Shown here: positions 1-5,348 of the stretch, in pieces
Layout of the letters: each line of letters begins with the position of its first letter
How positions within the stretch are numbered: position 1 is the stretch's first letter
DNA from: an uncultured Lachnospiraceae bacterium
GTDB lineage: Bacteria > Bacillota > Clostridia > Lachnospirales > Lachnospiraceae
Assembly: GCA_902772565.1 (NCBI GenBank)
Contig: CACYBJ010000246.1
Coordinates: forward strand, 1 to 6,487
Direction of reading: 5' to 3'
Length of the DNA: 6,487 bases
Translations under genes and position numbers: made by a program
The notes under the pieces: model-generated
What the model was told of the DNA's origin: nothing
Seen by the model: the letters and a program-made list of their open reading frames with translations, nothing else
Database searches by the model: none

Positions 1-11
1 AAGGCGGATTC

Positions 12-17
12 TATAAT
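12..17 (+). promoter_or_regulatory. Possible -10 box (TATAAT) upstream of the leader
   Basis: A perfect TATAAT hexamer. The matching -35 element would lie before the window start and cannot be seen. Transcription from it would begin near position 24, directly before the hairpin at 26-44, giving a leader of roughly 220 nt before rimP. The call rests on the -10 hexamer alone, so it is tentative. Confidence 0.3.
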
Positions 18-25
18 GGCAGTAA

Positions 26-44
26 TCGAAAGCCCTGCTTTCGA
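26..44. repeat. Perfect 8-bp inverted repeat, 3-nt loop
   Basis: TCGAAAGC (26-33) is followed by CCT and then by its exact reverse complement GCTTTCGA (37-44). No T-tract follows (the next bases are A-C-C-G), so it is not an intrinsic terminator. If transcription starts from the -10 at 12-17, this hairpin would sit at the very 5' end of the RNA, where stem-loops commonly protect transcripts from 5'-end decay. That role is inference. Confidence 0.5.
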
Positions 45-85
45 ACCGATAACGTTTAATACAATGAACAATGCTGTTTTGAATC

Positions 86-114
86 CGGCAACCGAACAAT
101 ACATCCGGGTGCCG
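86..114. repeat. Interrupted inverted repeat (stem-loop)
   Basis: Bases 86-90 (CGGCA) pair with 110-114 (TGCCG). After one A/G mismatch (91 and 109), 92-94 pair with 106-108. This gives eight pairs around a single mismatch with an 11-nt loop at 95-105. It marks the start of the GC-rich part of the upstream region. Confidence 0.4.
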
Positions 115-124
115 AGCGCACGTA

Positions 125-150
125 CAGCGAGCAAGCCCGCTTGCGAGCTG
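125..150 (+). repeat. Stem-loop with symmetrical tandem GA/GA internal loop
   Basis: CAGC (125-128) pairs with GCTG (147-150), and GCAAG (131-135) pairs with CTTGC (140-144). Between the two helices lies GA on both strands (129-130 and 145-146), and the apical loop is CCCG (136-139). As + strand RNA, the GA/GA element can form tandem sheared G-A pairs, a common stable RNA motif. On the - strand it would be TC opposite TC, which has no such property. This mildly favours a + strand RNA role. It is not a K-turn, because the three-nucleotide bulge is missing. Confidence 0.45.
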
Positions 151-154
151 CCCC

Positions 155-183
155 TCAAACGCAGTTTGAACCCTGCTTCAAAC
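155..183 (+). repeat. Overlapping, mutually exclusive hairpins (pair 1)
   Basis: The segment 164-169 (GTTTGA) is an exact complement of the upstream arm 155-160 (TCAAAC, loop GCA). Extended by one base to 164-170, it is also an exact complement of the downstream arm 177-183 (TTCAAAC, loop CCCTGC). The central arm can pair with only one side at a time, as in attenuators. The downstream hairpin is one pair longer and has the better loop. Whether it switches is unknown. Confidence 0.4.
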
Positions 184-188
184 CTTCC

Positions 189-233
189 GATGACGCTGCA
201 GGCGCGTCATCAGACGAGCACCACGCCTGCGGC
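189..233 (+). repeat. Overlapping, mutually exclusive hairpins (pair 2)
   Basis: Structure A pairs 189-196 (GATGACGC) with 204-211 (GCGTCATC), eight perfect pairs around a 7-nt loop. Structure B pairs 195-204 with 224-233, seven perfect pairs (GCAGGCG with CGCCTGC) extended by a G-U wobble and two G-C pairs. B can enclose a small 205-216 hairpin. A and B share bases 195-204, so they exclude each other. The last arm of B ends only 12 nt before the rimP start codon. No T-tract follows, so neither looks like an intrinsic terminator. Confidence 0.45.
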
Positions 234-234
234 A

Positions 235-243
235 TGGTATAAT
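235..243 (+). promoter_or_regulatory. Extended -10-like element abutting the rimP start codon
   Basis: TG, one base, then a perfect TATAAT (238-243) matches the extended -10 consensus, which can work without a good -35. I see no TTGACA-like hexamer at the right distance (about 215-220). Normal geometry would place the transcript start near 250, which is downstream of the rimP ATG at 246. It therefore could not yield a usable rimP message unless initiation is unusually close. It may be a decoy, or a sign that the upstream sequence is not native to this gene. Confidence 0.3.
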
Positions 244-245
244 AC

Positions 246-713
246 ATGGCTAAAAAAACCGACATTGAAAACAGAGCCGAAGAACTCATAACCCCCATCA
301 TTAACGAAAACGGCTTTAAAATCTATGATGTTGACTACTCCAAGGAAGGTGGCAACTATTACCTCAGAATCTTTATAGATAAAGAGGGCGGTATCACCAT
401 AGACGACTGTGAAAAAGTAAGCCGTGAGTTCAATGAAATCCTGGACCGCGAAGATTTTATAGAAGATGCTTACATTTTCGAGGTAAGCTCCCCGGGTCTC
501 GGAAGAAGGCTCACCAAGAACCGTCACTTTGAAAACAGTCTGGGTGAAGAAGTGGTTCTTAAATTATTCAAGGCACAAGACGGTCAGAAGGAATTCGTTG
601 GTATACTTAAATCCTTCGATGATAAAACCGTTACAGTGACAATAAATGAATCAGAAGATATAGTATTTAACCGCGCCGACATTTCAGGCGTCAGACTTAC
701 TTTAGATTTCTAA
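246..713 (+). CDS. rimP: Ribosome maturation factor RimP
   Basis: Encodes 155 residues, the usual RimP length. RimP is a cytoplasmic factor needed for maturation of the 30S ribosomal subunit. The N-terminal alpha/beta domain covers about residues 1-88 and an SH3-like domain about 90-155. The family hallmark EVSSPGLGRRLTKNRHFE lies at 79-96, and the typical stretch V29-D30-Y31-x-K33-E34-G35-G36 precedes the central strand LRIFIDKEGGI. The ATG at 246 gives the expected N-terminus (MAKKTDIENRAEELITPI) and no nearby alternative fits. There is no recognisable Shine-Dalgarno sequence before it, unlike nusA and infB, and a TATAAT hexamer ends two bases before the ATG. It is the first gene of the operon, 15 nt before nusA. 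The identity is secure; only its translation signal is odd. Confidence 0.96.
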   Translation: MAKKTDIENRAEELITPIINENGFKIYDVDYSKEGGNYYLRIFIDKEGGITIDDCEKVSREFNEILDREDFIEDAYIFEVSSPGLGRRLTKNRHFENSLGEEVVLKLFKAQDGQKEFVGILKSFDDKTVTVTINESEDIVFNRADISGVRLTLDF

Positions 714-717
714 ATAT

Positions 718-723
718 AGGAGG
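718..723 (+). promoter_or_regulatory. Ribosome binding site of nusA
   Basis: A full AGGAGG lies five nucleotides before the ATG at 729. It fixes the nusA start and contrasts with the lack of such a site before rimP. Confidence 0.85.
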
Positions 724-728
724 ATAAA

Positions 729-1928
729 ATGGAAAAAAGCAACAGTGATCTTATTCAGGCAATCGCCGAACTTGAAAGCGAGAGACAAATCAGCAGGAAC
801 GTATTATTCGATACCATCGAGAATTCCATTCTTGAAGCCTGCAAGAAGCAGTATGGCGACGATACGGTTGTAAGAGTAAGCCTTGACAGAGAAACAGGTG
901 CTGTAGGTGCCTTTACTGAAATCACCGTAGTTGACGAGGTTGTTAATCCACACACAGAAATCACTCCCGAAGCTGCAGAAAGCAGATATCCGGGCAAGAA
1001 ATATATCGCAGGCGATGTAATCAGTGTTGAAGTATCCCCTGCCAATTTCGGCAGAATTGCTGCTCAGGCTGCAAAGCAGGCAGTTGTTCAGAAAATCCGT
1101 GAAGAAGAAAGAACCATCCTTTACAACAAGTATCATGACATGGAGAAGATGGTTGTTTCCGGTATTGTTCAGAGATTCCTCGGAAAGAACGTTTCCGTAC
1201 ATCTCGGCAAATGCGACGGTATCTTAAGCGAAAACGAGCAGATCAAAGGCGAGAAGTTAAGAATCGGCCAGAGAATCAAGGTTTATGTTGTTGAAGTAGA
1301 AGAAGGCAGCAAGGGACCAAAGATCACACTCAGCCGTACACATCCGGATCTTGTTAAGAGATTATTCGAGATGGAAGTTACTGAAATCGCAAGCGGCAGT
1401 GTTGAAATCATGGCACTTTCCCGTGAAGCCGGCGAAAGAACCAAGATGGCTGTCCGTTCCAACGAATACGGCATCGATCCTATCGGAGCTTGTATCGGAC
1501 CTAACGGTATGAGAGTTAATGCCATTGTTGATGAACTTGGCGGCGAGAAGATTGATATTATCGCATGGAATGACAATCCGGAAATCCTTATTAAGAATGC
1601 ACTTTCACCTGCAAAGGCTGACTATGTATCCATCGATCCGGATTCCGCACTTAAGAGCGCAAGAGTTGTAGTTCCCGACAATCAGCTTTCTCTTGCCATC
1701 GGTCTTAAGGGTCAGAATGCAAGACTTGCAGCAAGAATTACAGGATACAAGATCGATATCAAGAGCGAATCCCAGATTGAAGCTGAGGAGGAAGCCTTTG
1801 ATGAGGACTTTTCCGAAGAATTGGAAACAGAAGACGTTATTGCATCTGCAGAAGTAGCGGAAGAAGTATCTGAAGCAAAAGAAGACGTTGCTGATGCTGC
1901 ATCTGCCGAAGAAGAGTCTGATAAATAG
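729..1928 (+). CDS. nusA: Transcription termination/antitermination factor NusA
   Basis: A 399-residue NusA, which binds RNA polymerase and nascent RNA, promotes pausing and intrinsic termination, and takes part in rRNA antitermination. The RNA-polymerase-binding N-terminal domain spans about residues 1-132, with the conserved stretch PANFGRIAAQAAKQAVVQK at 104-122. An S1 domain follows at about 135-203, then two KH domains whose GxxG loops are GPNG (257-260) and GLKG (325-328). Residues from about 348 to the end form an Asp/Glu/Ala/Ser-rich tail with no folded domain visible. The proteobacterial acidic repeat domains are absent, as expected for a Gram-positive type NusA. NusA often regulates its own operon, and the hairpin-rich region upstream would be a natural target, but that is inference. 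Its stop codon is followed one base later by the rnpM start. Confidence 0.98.
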   Translation: MEKSNSDLIQAIAELESERQISRNVLFDTIENSILEACKKQYGDDTVVRVSLDRETGAVGAFTEITVVDEVVNPHTEITPEAAESRYPGKKYIAGDVISVEVSPANFGRIAAQAAKQAVVQKIREEERTILYNKYHDMEKMVVSGIVQRFLGKNVSVHLGKCDGILSENEQIKGEKLRIGQRIKVYVVEVEEGSKGPKITLSRTHPDLVKRLFEMEVTEIASGSVEIMALSREAGERTKMAVRSNEYGIDPIGACIGPNGMRVNAIVDELGGEKIDIIAWNDNPEILIKNALSPAKADYVSIDPDSALKSARVVVPDNQLSLAIGLKGQNARLAARITGYKIDIKSESQIEAEEEAFDEDFSEELETEDVIASAEVAEEVSEAKEDVADAASAEEESDK

Positions 1929-1929
1929 T

Positions 1930-2187
1930 ATGGAAAAAAAGGAACCCATGAGAAGATGCCTCGGTTGCGGCGAAAGTTTTCCAAAGAAGCAGCTGGTAAG
2001 AATTGTTCTTACTCCCGAAGGGGAAGTAAAGATGGATCTTTCCGGAAGGCTTAACGGAAGGGGAGCGTACATCTGCCGTAACACAGAGTGTCTTGATAAT
2101 GCAATAAAACGCAAGTTAGTAAATAAAGCTCTTAAGGCACCGGTCAGCGATGAACTGGCTGCCGAGCTTAAAAAGGAATTAATGTAA
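1930..2187 (+). CDS. rnpM: RNase P modulator RnpM (YlxR family)
   Basis: A small basic protein of 85 residues of the YlxR family (formerly DUF448). Its Bacillus subtilis relative is reported to bind the RNase P RNA and modulate RNase P activity. Family marks are the N-terminal MRRCLGCGE (7-15), KKQLVRIV (19-26) and NGRGAYIC (42-49). Four cysteines sit at 10, 13, 49 and 54 in a CxxC ... CxxxxC pattern that could bind a metal; this is inference. The ATG at 1930 lies one base after the nusA stop. An alternative ATG at 1948 (Met7) has a closer purine-rich AAAGGAA before it and cannot be excluded. An in-frame ATG at 1888 inside nusA is rejected because its extra 14 residues do not resemble the family. 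The position between nusA and ylxQ is standard for Bacillota. Confidence 0.93.
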   Translation: MEKKEPMRRCLGCGESFPKKQLVRIVLTPEGEVKMDLSGRLNGRGAYICRNTECLDNAIKRKLVNKALKAPVSDELAAELKKELM

Positions 2188-2495
2188 TGTCTGCAGCTGA
2201 AAAGAAAGCAGCGTCCTACCTGGGACTTGCACAAAAGGCAGGCAAGTTAAAGAGCGGCGAGTTCCTTACCGAAAAAGCGGTTAAGGACGGTTCGGCAAAA
2301 CTTGTGATCATTTCAAAGGATGCATCCGACAATACCGGAGGCAAGATCGAAGATGCCTGCAAATATCGAAATATACCGTTTATGAGGCTTTTTGAGAAAG
2401 AAGACCTTGGACATATAATCGGAAAAGAAATGCGTGTGGTTCTCGCGGTAACCGACGAAGGTTTCGCAAAAGCCATACTTAAGTGCTTCGAGTAA
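2187..2495 (+). CDS. ylxQ: L7Ae-type K-turn RNA-binding protein YlxQ
   Basis: Encodes 102 residues with the L7Ae/L30e/S12e/Gadd45 fold. The B. subtilis homologue binds kink-turn RNA; its cellular role is not settled, though association with the translation apparatus is suspected. Visible marks are YLGLAQKAGKLKSGE at 11-25 (helix and RNA-contact loop), AKLVIISKDASDNT at 37-50, and LGHIIGKEMRVVLAVTD at 74-90. The ATG overlaps the rnpM stop codon by one base (TAATG), so translation is probably coupled. An AAGGA at 2173-2177 inside rnpM can serve as ribosome binding site. Length and sequence are complete. A large-subunit L7Ae-like protein of the YbxF type is the close alternative, but the gene order points to YlxQ. 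Confidence 0.92.
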   Translation: MSAAEKKAASYLGLAQKAGKLKSGEFLTEKAVKDGSAKLVIISKDASDNTGGKIEDACKYRNIPFMRLFEKEDLGHIIGKEMRVVLAVTDEGFAKAILKCFE

Positions 2496-2496
2496 C

Positions 2497-2501
2497 GGAG
2501 G
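2497..2501 (+). promoter_or_regulatory. Ribosome binding site that decides the TTG start of infB
   Basis: GGAGG is followed by nine nucleotides and then TTG at 2511. No in-frame ATG or GTG is suitably placed, so the TTG is supported by this site and by the IF2-like N-terminus that follows. Confidence 0.8.
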
Positions 2502-2510
2502 TAAAGCATA

Positions 2511-5348
2511 TTGAGTAAATTATTATCGGAAGTGGCAAAGGATTGTAACGTAAAGACACCTGAGCTTATTAACTATCTTAGAGAAAAGGGTGTTGACGCC
2601 AACAGCGGAAATACAAGCCTTGACGAGTCGGCTATTGAACTGGCATATTCCTTCTACGGAGTGCCTTATCATAAGCCTTCCGCAGAAAAGGCCAAGGCTG
2701 CAAAGCCCAAGCGTAAGCTTTATGATGCCAACGGCAATCCTATAAAGAAACAGTTTGACGAAAACGGAAAGGAAATCCCTTACACCGGTCCTGTTTATGA
2801 TGAAAACGGTAACCAGCTTGTAAGGAAGAAGAAAGTTCAGTTCTTTGACAAGGACGGAAATCCTGTTAAGCGTGAACTTGACGAAAACGGCAAGCCTTTA
2901 CCTTTCAAGTTTGATGTCTATGACGAAAACGGCAAGAAGATTATCTTCAAGAAGAAGGGTGAGTCAAAGAAGCCTGAAAAGAAAGAAGAAGTCGAAGAGA
3001 AAAAGGCCGTAAAGGAAGAAACTTCCGAAGAAAAGCCTGTTAAGGAAGAAAAGCCTAAGAAAGAGGCTCCTGCAAAGAAGGAAGAGGCTGCTGCTCCGAG
3101 ACCTGCAAGGGTTGCAAGAGTTAACGTTTACGATGAAAGAAGAAAACGTGAAGAAGCCAGAAAAGAAGCGGCAAAGAATGCTGCTCCTTCCGAAGGAAGA
3201 GGTTTCAGAAAGAATGACGGCGGCCGTGACGGCGGTCGTGGCGGCGCATCTGCCGGAAACTTTGGCAACAAAGGAAACTGGAACAAAGAAGGCGGATTCT
3301 CCAAAGATAAAGACGGAGATGCAAGAAAGGGCGGATTCTCCCGCAGAAACGACAGCAGAAATTCCGGCGGCGCATCCTTTAAGTCCGAAATGGGCAAGGA
3401 ACTAAGCCGTGATAAGAGAGCTGCCGAATTCTCCGAAAAGAAGAAAGACAGACAGGGCAAAAACAAGGGCTTTGATTATGATGATGACGGTTTAAGAAGA
3501 CCAAAGAAGAAAGACCCTAACCGTAAGGGTGCTTTCATCATGCCTAAGCCTGTTGCAAAGAAGGAAGAAGATCCTAACGAGATCAAGACTATCACCGTAG
3601 GTGAAACAATCACCGTTAAGGAACTTGCCGATAAACTCAAGAAGAACTCTTCGGAAATCATTAAGAAGCTCTTCCTTGAAGGAAAGATGTATTCCATCAA
3701 CTCCGAGATTCCTTTCGAAGAAGCGGAAGAAATCGCTTTAGGCTACGATATTCTTGTTGAAAAGGAAGAAATCGTAGACGTGGTTGAGGAACTCATGAAG
3801 GATACAGAGGATCCTGAAGAGTCCATGGTTTCAAGAGCTCCCGTTGTCTGCGTAATGGGTCACGTTGACCATGGTAAGACATCTATTCTTGATGCCATCA
3901 GAAATACACATGTAACCACAAGAGAAGCCGGCGGTATCACCCAGCACATCGGTGCTTACATGGTTGAAATCAATAACAGAAAGATTACTTTCCTTGATAC
4001 TCCGGGTCATGAAGCCTTCACAACCATGAGACTTCGTGGTGCCATGGCTACCGATATTGCCGTACTTGTTGTTGCGGCAGATGACGGTGTAATGCCTCAG
4101 ACCATTGAAGCTATTAACCATGCCAAGGCTGCAGGTATCCAGATCGTAGTTGCCATCAACAAGATGGATAAGGAAGGTGCCAACCCCGACCGTGTTCTTT
4201 CGGAACTTTCCGAGCAGGGACTTGTATCCGAGGAATGGGGCGGTTCCACAACTATGGTTAAGGTATCAGCCAAGACAGGAGAAGGTCTTGATAACCTTCT
4301 TGAAATGATACTTCTTACTGCAGATGTACTTGAACTCAAGGCCAATCCTAACCGTAACGGTCGTGGACTTGTGCTTGAGGCAAGACTTGATAAGGGCCGC
4401 GGTCCTGTTGCAAACGTACTTGTTAAGAAGGGTACACTTCGTGTCGGCGACAACATTGTTGCCGGTCCCGTACATGGTAAAGTACGTGCCATGATTAACG
4501 ATCATGGTATTAATGTAAAAGAAGCCACACCTTCAATGCCTGTATCCGTACTCGGTCTTAACGGCGTGCCTACTGCAGGTGACGAATTCGTTGTAACCGA
4601 AACAGATAAGGAAGCAAGAACTATTGCCGAGGCATATATTGCCAAGAAGAAGGAAGAACTTCTTAAAGAAACAAAGGCTAAGCTTTCTCTTGAAAGTCTC
4701 CATGACCAGATTGAAGAAGGTAAGCTTAAGGAACTTAATATCATCGTTAAAGCCGATGTTCAGGGTAGTGTTGAGGCTGTTAAGCAGAGTCTTACCAAAC
4801 TTTCCAACGAGGAAGTTGCCGTTCGTGTTATCCACGGCGGAGCCGGTAACATTAATGAGTCCGACGTAATCCTTGCCAGCGCATCCAATGCCATTATTAT
4901 CGGTTTCAATGTTAAGCCTGATAATGCTGCCAAGGAAACAGCTGAGAAGGAAAAGGTTGACTTAAGACTTTACAGCGTAATTTACAATGCTATCGACGAT
5001 ATTGAAGCTGCCATGAGCGGTATGCTTGATCCGGTATATGAAGAAATCGTTATCGGTAAGGGCGAAATCCGTCAGATATTCAAGGCATCAGGCGTTGGTA
5101 ACATTGCAGGTTCTTACATTACCGACGGAAAAGCATCCAGAGGCTGCTCTGCACGTATTTTCCGCGGCGAAGAGAAGATTTTCGAAGGACAGCTTGCATC
5201 TCTTAAGAGATTCAAGGACGATGTTAAGGAAGTTCAGGCAGGATTTGAATGCGGACTTTTATTTGAGAAGTTTGACCAGTTCGAAGAGGGAGATACTATA
5301 GAGTTCTACCATCTTCAGGAGGTTCCGAGAAGCCGTGAGAAAAAATAG
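2511..5348 (+). CDS. infB: Translation initiation factor IF-2
   Basis: A 945-residue IF2, the GTPase that brings initiator fMet-tRNA to the 30S subunit and promotes subunit joining. An IF2_N domain lies at about residues 1-55. Next come a tandem 41-residue repeat (71-152), a Lys/Glu-rich stretch (about 152-195) and a disordered Gly/Arg/Asn/Lys-rich stretch (about 225-345). A second IF2_N domain is at about 358-425. The GTPase domain carries G1 GHVDHGKT (450-457), G2 with T477 in GGITQHIG, G3 DTPGH (496-500), G4 NKMD (550-553) and G5 SAK (586-588). Domains II, III and the fMet-tRNA-binding C-terminal domain (ending near EFYHLQEVPR) complete it. All catalytic motifs are intact. The start is TTG, a weaker codon that may tune expression. 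It follows ylxQ by 15 nt and overlaps rbfA by 14 nt. The length exceeds B. subtilis IF2 because of the long N-terminal linker. Confidence 0.98.
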   Translation: MSKLLSEVAKDCNVKTPELINYLREKGVDANSGNTSLDESAIELAYSFYGVPYHKPSAEKAKAAKPKRKLYDANGNPIKKQFDENGKEIPYTGPVYDENGNQLVRKKKVQFFDKDGNPVKRELDENGKPLPFKFDVYDENGKKIIFKKKGESKKPEKKEEVEEKKAVKEETSEEKPVKEEKPKKEAPAKKEEAAAPRPARVARVNVYDERRKREEARKEAAKNAAPSEGRGFRKNDGGRDGGRGGASAGNFGNKGNWNKEGGFSKDKDGDARKGGFSRRNDSRNSGGASFKSEMGKELSRDKRAAEFSEKKKDRQGKNKGFDYDDDGLRRPKKKDPNRKGAFIMPKPVAKKEEDPNEIKTITVGETITVKELADKLKKNSSEIIKKLFLEGKMYSINSEIPFEEAEEIALGYDILVEKEEIVDVVEELMKDTEDPEESMVSRAPVVCVMGHVDHGKTSILDAIRNTHVTTREAGGITQHIGAYMVEINNRKITFLDTPGHEAFTTMRLRGAMATDIAVLVVAADDGVMPQTIEAINHAKAAGIQIVVAINKMDKEGANPDRVLSELSEQGLVSEEWGGSTTMVKVSAKTGEGLDNLLEMILLTADVLELKANPNRNGRGLVLEARLDKGRGPVANVLVKKGTLRVGDNIVAGPVHGKVRAMINDHGINVKEATPSMPVSVLGLNGVPTAGDEFVVTETDKEARTIAEAYIAKKKEELLKETKAKLSLESLHDQIEEGKLKELNIIVKADVQGSVEAVKQSLTKLSNEEVAVRVIHGGAGNINESDVILASASNAIIIGFNVKPDNAAKETAEKEKVDLRLYSVIYNAIDDIEAAMSGMLDPVYEEIVIGKGEIRQIFKASGVGNIAGSYITDGKASRGCSARIFRGEEKIFEGQLASLKRFKDDVKEVQAGFECGLLFEKFDQFEEGDTIEFYHLQEVPRSREKK
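2721..2966 (+). repeat. Tandem 123-bp (41-residue) duplication inside infB
   Basis: Residues 71-111 and 112-152 of IF2 align without gaps and are identical at 20 of 41 positions. Each unit holds three (Y/F/L)Dx(N/D)G modules, starting at Y71, F82 and Y96 in the first copy and F112, L123 and Y137 in the second, so the internal spacings of 11, 14 and 16 residues are repeated exactly. The DNA copies have diverged at many third positions, so this looks like an old duplication that was kept. Its function is unknown; it may act as a spacer or a binding module. Confidence 0.8.
3183..3545 (+). other. Low-complexity Gly/Arg/Asn/Lys-rich linker in IF2
   Basis: Codes for about residues 225-345 of IF2. 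It contains RGG-like GGRDGGRGG (237-245), asparagine/glycine runs, and two GGFS motifs (261-264 and 274-277). No folded domain is visible. Variable, charged linkers are normal in the IF2 N-terminal region. The Gly/Arg composition resembles RNA-binding disordered segments, but a role in RNA binding is inference. Confidence 0.65.
5317..5322 (+). promoter_or_regulatory. Ribosome binding site of rbfA, inside infB
   Basis: AGGAGG within the infB codons for Gln936-Glu937-Val938 lies 12 nt before the GTG at 5335. The spacing is longer than usual, which together with the GTG codon suggests reliance on coupling to infB translation. Confidence 0.6.

Larger units (their letters stand above)
1..245. other. 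Non-coding, hairpin-rich region upstream of rimP
   Basis: No reading frame here looks like a protein on either strand. The + frame open from 16 runs out of frame into rimP and has no ribosome binding site. By my count 96 of 156 bases in 81-236 are G or C (about 62%), against 31 of 80 (about 39%) in 1-80 and a lower value in the genes that follow. Inverted repeats are packed almost end to end: 26-44, 86-114, 125-150, 155-169 or 164-183, and 189-211 or 195-233. A TATAAT hexamer sits near each end. The segment could be a structured 5' leader of the nusA operon, transcribed from the promoter-like site at 12-17. It could instead be a multicopy repeat, or sequence from an assembly junction that stops just before rimP. 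It cannot be assigned to a named RNA family from sequence alone. Confidence 0.6.

Noticed and set aside
1..12. 12-base identity between the window start and bases 3289-3300 in infB
   Set aside because: About one shared 12-mer is expected by chance in a window of this size, and the match does not extend.
20..60. A tRNA T-arm on the minus strand (GGTTCGAA)
   Set aside because: The flanking bases do not form the five-pair T stem, and no acceptor or anticodon arm follows.
125..150. A kink-turn in the leader
   Set aside because: The tandem GA element is symmetrical, without the three-nucleotide bulge. The alternative register that creates the bulge leaves only one pair in the C stem.
189..233. 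An intrinsic terminator before rimP
   Set aside because: The strong stems are not followed by a run of T; the downstream sequence is GGCATGGTAT or CAGACGAGC.
1..245. A minus-strand gene entering from the left edge
   Set aside because: Two minus-strand frames are open over much of this stretch, but neither gives a protein I can recognise nor has a start with a ribosome binding site. Openness in several frames at once argues against coding.
16..291. 91-codon open frame upstream of and running into rimP
   Set aside because: No ribosome binding site, no recognisable protein features, and it overlaps the secure start of rimP in another frame. Several frames are open here because the stretch is GC-rich.
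210..527. 105-codon minus-strand frame opposite rimP
   Set aside because: It is the antisense shadow of rimP, with no ribosome binding site and no protein family resemblance. The same holds for the other antisense frames opposite nusA, infB and rbfA.
1888..1929. An upstream ATG for rnpM inside nusA
   Set aside because: It adds 14 residues unlike the family, and the ATG at 1930 gives the usual N-terminus.
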